8,544 nucleotides of DNA from Thermoflavifilum sp. (lineage in GTDB: Bacteria; Bacteroidota; Bacteroidia; Chitinophagales; Chitinophagaceae). The notes below the pieces were generated by a model, which ran no database searches, was not told the origin of the DNA, and saw only the letters and a program-made list of their open reading frames with translations. Shown in pieces: positions 5,488 through 8,544 of this stretch. The DNA lies in assembly GCA_019683625.1 (NCBI GenBank), contig JADGHY010000078.1:1-8544 (forward strand). The letters run 5' to 3'. A program made the translations under genes and the position numbers. Each line of letters opens with the position of its first letter. The stretch's first letter is position 1.

Positions 5488-8442
5488 TTATTTAAAGGAA
5501 ACATTCACACCAAACACAACAGACCGCGTTCTGGGATAATATCCATCGCTGCCATAATTCGCATCTATGTAGGCTTCGTTGGTATCTGCGTTTCTGATTT
5601 CCGGGTCTAATCCTCTATAAGGAGTGATAACAAACACGTTGTTAGCTGTCACATATAAATCGATGCTCCCGATACCTTTGACCTGTTTGAAAGAATAAGA
5701 AAGGGAAACATTATCCAGTCTCAGATACGAAGCATTTTCCAGCCAATGATCTGAGGCTACGGCAGCATCTTTGATACCATTGGTGAGGGCTTCTTTGGTT
5801 ACATTATTACCCGGGAGGCGTTTGATAAACTCCACATCCAGCAAAGTGTTGTTGAAAATTTTCTGGCCATACACTCCTCTTAGGAAGAAGTTTAGGCTCC
5901 AATTGCCATAGGTGAGTGTGCTTCCCAATCCATAATTGAATTTTGGTGCGGGATCAATGTACCGGAAGGTTGCATTTCCATAATTGGGAATTTTTTGCCC
6001 GGCAGAATCAAACAATTGGTTGCCATTGGCATCTACACCTTCCCAATGAGGCAAGTAAAACACGTAGGGAGAATAACCCACCTTCAAATAGGTGATCGGA
6101 TTGCTGCTCAATCCACGGCCTTCAGCATATCCACCGGGAATATTGTCTGTGGACAATTTATATCCGGCGTATGTGCCGGAAAGGCTGGTCACGCGGGTTT
6201 TGATGAAAGTAATTTGCCCATTGGCCGTCCAGTTGAATTTGCTGCCTTTGATGATAGTACCGTTTAAAGAAATTTCCACTCCCTTGTTGGTTAAGCTTCC
6301 CACATTGGCCAGAATGGTGTTCACATAAAAAGGAGGCACGGGTACGGTGTAGTAATAGAGCAGGTTTTTGGTCTTATCATTGAACACATTCACATCACCA
6401 CCCAGGCGATCATTAAATAAGGAGAAGTTTAATCCCACGTTGAAGCCATGCCTTTCTTCCCATTTCAGATCCGGATTGGCATTCTGTGTTGGGGCATAAG
6501 ATTGCGGATAGGCATAAGCCGGATTGACAGGATTGTAGTATCTGCCTATGCTTCCCACCAACAACTGGGTGGCATAGGGTGTGATAGCATCCTGGTTACC
6601 GGTAACGCCATAGCCGACTTTAATTTTGAGATCGTTCACCCACGATAGATTTCGCATAAATCCTTCTTCACTCAATCTCCATGCTGCCGATACGGCCGGG
6701 AAATTACCCCACCGGTTGTTCACCCCAAATTTTGACGAACCGTCACGCCGGAAACTGGCATCAATATAATATTTCCCTCTGTAATTATAGGTGATACGGC
6801 CAAGGAAGGAAATCAAAGTGTATTCTTCTTTGTAGGAAGAAATTTGATTAAATGCGGTATTACCGTTCTGCAGGGCGTTATCCTGGTTATCTTCTACCAG
6901 ATATTGCTGGCCAGCAGCCCGGAAATTATCGTACAGGAAATTGTTGTATTCATATACACCCGTGAAATCAAAATTGTGAACGTTATTCCAGGTATGGGTG
7001 TATTCAATATGGATGTTCCCTTTCTTGGAATTTCTGTTTTCGCTGTATTTCGCTGCGTTGTTGATATTCCCGACTCCCGGCAGGGTAGGCTGGAAAAAGT
7101 CTGTCTGCTTATTGAAATAGGACAAAGAGCCCAACACACCCAATTTTAAGCCGGTCAATAATTCATAATCAGCACCTGCACTGTAAATATTCAAATTTTC
7201 TGTTCCCCGGTTCAATTGCAACATTTGCTGGGCTACCGGATTTTGTTGTTCAAAATCGAAGAAGCCAAAATAACTGCCATCCGGATTGTACACAGGATAA
7301 GTTGGCGGAGTGGAAAACACGTAGGTGAATATACTATAATCCACATATTTCCGGTTGGTTCGGGTGCTTAGCAAGCCATAATTTAACGTGAGTTTATCGT
7401 TTAAGGCTTTCTGTTGGGCATTGAACCGAAGGCCCGTTTCATTCTTTCCGGAGTTGATGACAATGCCTTGTTGGTTGATGTAGTTGCCTGCAGCAGAGTA
7501 GGTAAATTTATCCGTACCTCCGCTGATCATCAAATTGTGGGCATGGCTAAAAGCCGTTTGGGTGATGGCTTTTTGCCAGTTGGTATTCGCTCCTTTATCC
7601 AGGCTTTGCTGGTAGTTGCCCAGTTGTTTGGTGGCTGTTCGCCATTCATCTGCCGTGAGCAGGTCATAATATTTAGCTTGCCAGTCGAGCCCCACATAAC
7701 CGTTATACGTTACGCGAGTTTGTCCGGCGCGGCCTTTTTTGGTGTTGATGATGATCACGCCGTTTGCACCACGTGAACCGTAAATAGCTGTTGCAGACGC
7801 ATCCTTTAAGACATCGTAAGATTCAATATCACCGGGAGGAATGTTGGCAATTTGCGAAGGATCGTCCAGGGGCACGCCATCTACGACAATCAACGGGGTT
7901 TGCCCACCTGTGATGGAAGTCTGTCCCCGCAGGCGGATGATGACATTCTGATTAGGATCTCCACCCGGTTGGGTGATCACCAAACCCGCCACCTTCCCCT
8001 GGATTTGCTGCATGGGATTGGTGACGATCCCTTTGTTGAAGTCTTTGTTGGAAATGCTGCTGATGGCTGCACTCACATCCTGTGCCTTCTGGGTGCCATA
8101 GCCCACTACCACCACTTCCTGCAGGGCCTCACCGGGACTGAGCGATACATTGATTTCACTTCCGGTGATGGGTTTCTCCTGATTTTGGTATCCCACAAAG
8201 GAGAAAATTAAAGTTTTGGCTTCAGGAGGCACACTGAGCTGATATTGACCCTGAGCATTGGTGGTAGTTCCCACTCCCGAAACTTCCTTAACGCGTACGG
8301 TAACTCCGGCCATCGGCGAGCCCGACTGGGCATCTACCACTTTTCCGGAGATGGTACGGGATTGGGCAAATGCAAAACTCGATGAGGTAAAAATGAGAAG
8401 CAAAGCCAACAGGTGGCTGGTAAGTGTACGTCTGTGCATCAT
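5488..8442 (-). CDS. SusC/RagA-family TonB-linked outer-membrane receptor
   Basis: TonB-dependent channel that imports the substrate handed over by its SusD partner, powered by the TonB/ExbB/ExbD system. The 984 residues show: a Sec signal peptide (1-26, cleavage likely after AFA); a carboxypeptidase-regulatory-like domain at about 29-105 (ISGKVVDAQSGSPMAGVTV ... FSFVGYQ); a TonB-box-like segment at 109-117 (EVVVVGYGT); the plug at about 118-236 with LRGQTSITGG and TPLIVVDGVPLDD; the SusC signature DVLKDASATAIYGSRGANG at 210-228; and a barrel to the end, including NPDLKWEERHGFNVGLNFSL near residue 655 and the aromatic ending SVVFGVNVSFK. There is no N-terminal secretin/TonB short (STN) domain, so signalling to an anti-sigma factor is not expected. 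Length is at the lower end for the family, with no frameshift seen. The start has two consecutive ATG codons (8442 and 8439) and no Shine-Dalgarno sequence; which one is used is undecided. Confidence 0.97.
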   Translation of the reverse strand: MMHRRTLTSHLLALLLIFTSSSFAFAQSRTISGKVVDAQSGSPMAGVTVRVKEVSGVGTTTNAQGQYQLSVPPEAKTLIFSFVGYQNQEKPITGSEINVSLSPGEALQEVVVVGYGTQKAQDVSAAISSISNKDFNKGIVTNPMQQIQGKVAGLVITQPGGDPNQNVIIRLRGQTSITGGQTPLIVVDGVPLDDPSQIANIPPGDIESYDVLKDASATAIYGSRGANGVIIINTKKGRAGQTRVTYNGYVGLDWQAKYYDLLTADEWRTATKQLGNYQQSLDKGANTNWQKAITQTAFSHAHNLMISGGTDKFTYSAAGNYINQQGIVINSGKNETGLRFNAQQKALNDKLTLNYGLLSTRTNRKYVDYSIFTYVFSTPPTYPVYNPDGSYFGFFDFEQQNPVAQQMLQLNRGTENLNIYSAGADYELLTGLKLGVLGSLSYFNKQTDFFQPTLPGVGNINNAAKYSENRNSKKGNIHIEYTHTWNNVHNFDFTGVYEYNNFLYDNFRAAGQQYLVEDNQDNALQNGNTAFNQISSYKEEYTLISFLGRITYNYRGKYYIDASFRRDGSSKFGVNNRWGNFPAVSAAWRLSEEGFMRNLSWVNDLKIKVGYGVTGNQDAITPYATQLLVGSIGRYYNPVNPAYAYPQSYAPTQNANPDLKWEERHGFNVGLNFSLFNDRLGGDVNVFNDKTKNLLYYYTVPVPPFYVNTILANVGSLTNKGVEISLNGTIIKGSKFNWTANGQITFIKTRVTSLSGTYAGYKLSTDNIPGGYAEGRGLSSNPITYLKVGYSPYVFYLPHWEGVDANGNQLFDSAGQKIPNYGNATFRYIDPAPKFNYGLGSTLTYGNWSLNFFLRGVYGQKIFNNTLLDVEFIKRLPGNNVTKEALTNGIKDAAVASDHWLENASYLRLDNVSLSYSFKQVKGIGSIDLYVTANNVFVITPYRGLDPEIRNADTNEAYIDANYGSDGYYPRTRSVVFGVNVSFK

Positions 8443-8544
8443 ACAGATAAACGTTTATGGGTAAAGGAATCAGGTTTGCCATTTTTTACATCCGTTCAAT
8501 AGGGCATAGCGTATTTTCAACGCAATATAAGAGAAGTTAAAAAT
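8443..8544 (-). other. Upstream region of the susC operon; no clear promoter seen
   Basis: This 102-base stretch has no credible reading frame. I looked for the Bacteroidota pair TTTG and TAnnTTTG on the coding strand and found no full match; the closest, TATATTGC, keeps only six of eight positions. The promoter may lie further right, outside the window. The stretch ends in the palindrome described separately. Confidence 0.4.
8447..8458. repeat. Perfect 12-base palindrome just before the susC start
   Basis: ATAAACGTTTAT is fully self-complementary and ends 4 bases before the first ATG of susC. It could be the site of a dimeric regulator or a weak hairpin near the ribosome-binding region. It is short and AT-rich, so chance is quite possible. 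Confidence 0.3.

Noticed and set aside
5436..5504. Longer susD start at 5504 that would overlap the susC end by 17 bases
   Set aside because: The extra 23 residues are polar and precede a complete lipoprotein signal that begins at the ATG at 5435. An N-terminal extension would bury the signal, so the shorter start is preferred.
7414..8211. Plus-strand open frames of about 120 codons (7414-7776 and 7852-8211) opposite susC
   Set aside because: Both are antisense to the conserved plug and early barrel of SusC and show no family features; they are shadows of the real gene.
8509..8523. Short inverted repeat GCGT-7 bases-ACGC upstream of susC
   Set aside because: Four-base arms are expected by chance and no T-run follows.

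Overview
The window is a stretch of a Bacteroidota chromosome. A member of the Chitinophagaceae or a near relative is the best guess, inferred from protein style and from a GC content that looks like the mid-40s per cent by eye; there is no marker gene to prove it. Every gene supported by the sequence lies on the minus strand, so transcription runs from right to left, from high to low coordinates. The pattern is a SusC/SusD outer-membrane uptake locus followed by large calcium-binding beta-propeller-type lipoproteins.

Layout in transcription order: (1) 8443-8544, a 102-base upstream stretch with no promoter I can recognise, ending in a 12-base perfect palindrome beside the first start codon. 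(2) 5488-8442, a 984-residue SusC/RagA-type TonB-dependent receptor. (3) 3780-5435, a 551-residue SusD/RagB lipoprotein, starting 52 bases after the susC stop. (4) 3643-3779, a 137-base gap holding a long imperfect inverted repeat (21-base arms, 7-base loop), then a Bacteroidota-type -7 element that overlaps a small palindrome, then a Shine-Dalgarno-like GGAG. (5) 232-3636, a 1134-residue lipoprotein with FG-GAP/VCBS repeats on both sides of an ASPIC/UnbV domain. (6) 1-174, the first 58 codons of a second lipoprotein that matches the N-terminus of gene 5 and runs off the left edge, apparently a tandem paralogue.

How the genes probably work together: SusC is the TonB-driven channel in the outer membrane and SusD the surface lipoprotein lid that captures the substrate. 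The propeller lipoproteins are most likely surface-anchored, calcium-stabilised partners that bind a polymer, glycoconjugate or protein. No glycoside hydrolase, peptidase, sulfatase, sigma/anti-sigma pair or transcription regulator lies in the window, so the substrate cannot be named.

The least explained signals are in the non-coding gaps: the 49-base inverted repeat between susD and the propeller gene, and a 10-base word (TTTGACCAAA on the coding strand) placed 10-11 bases before the start codons of both susD and the propeller gene. No RNA genes, CRISPR arrays, insertion sequences or phage genes were seen.
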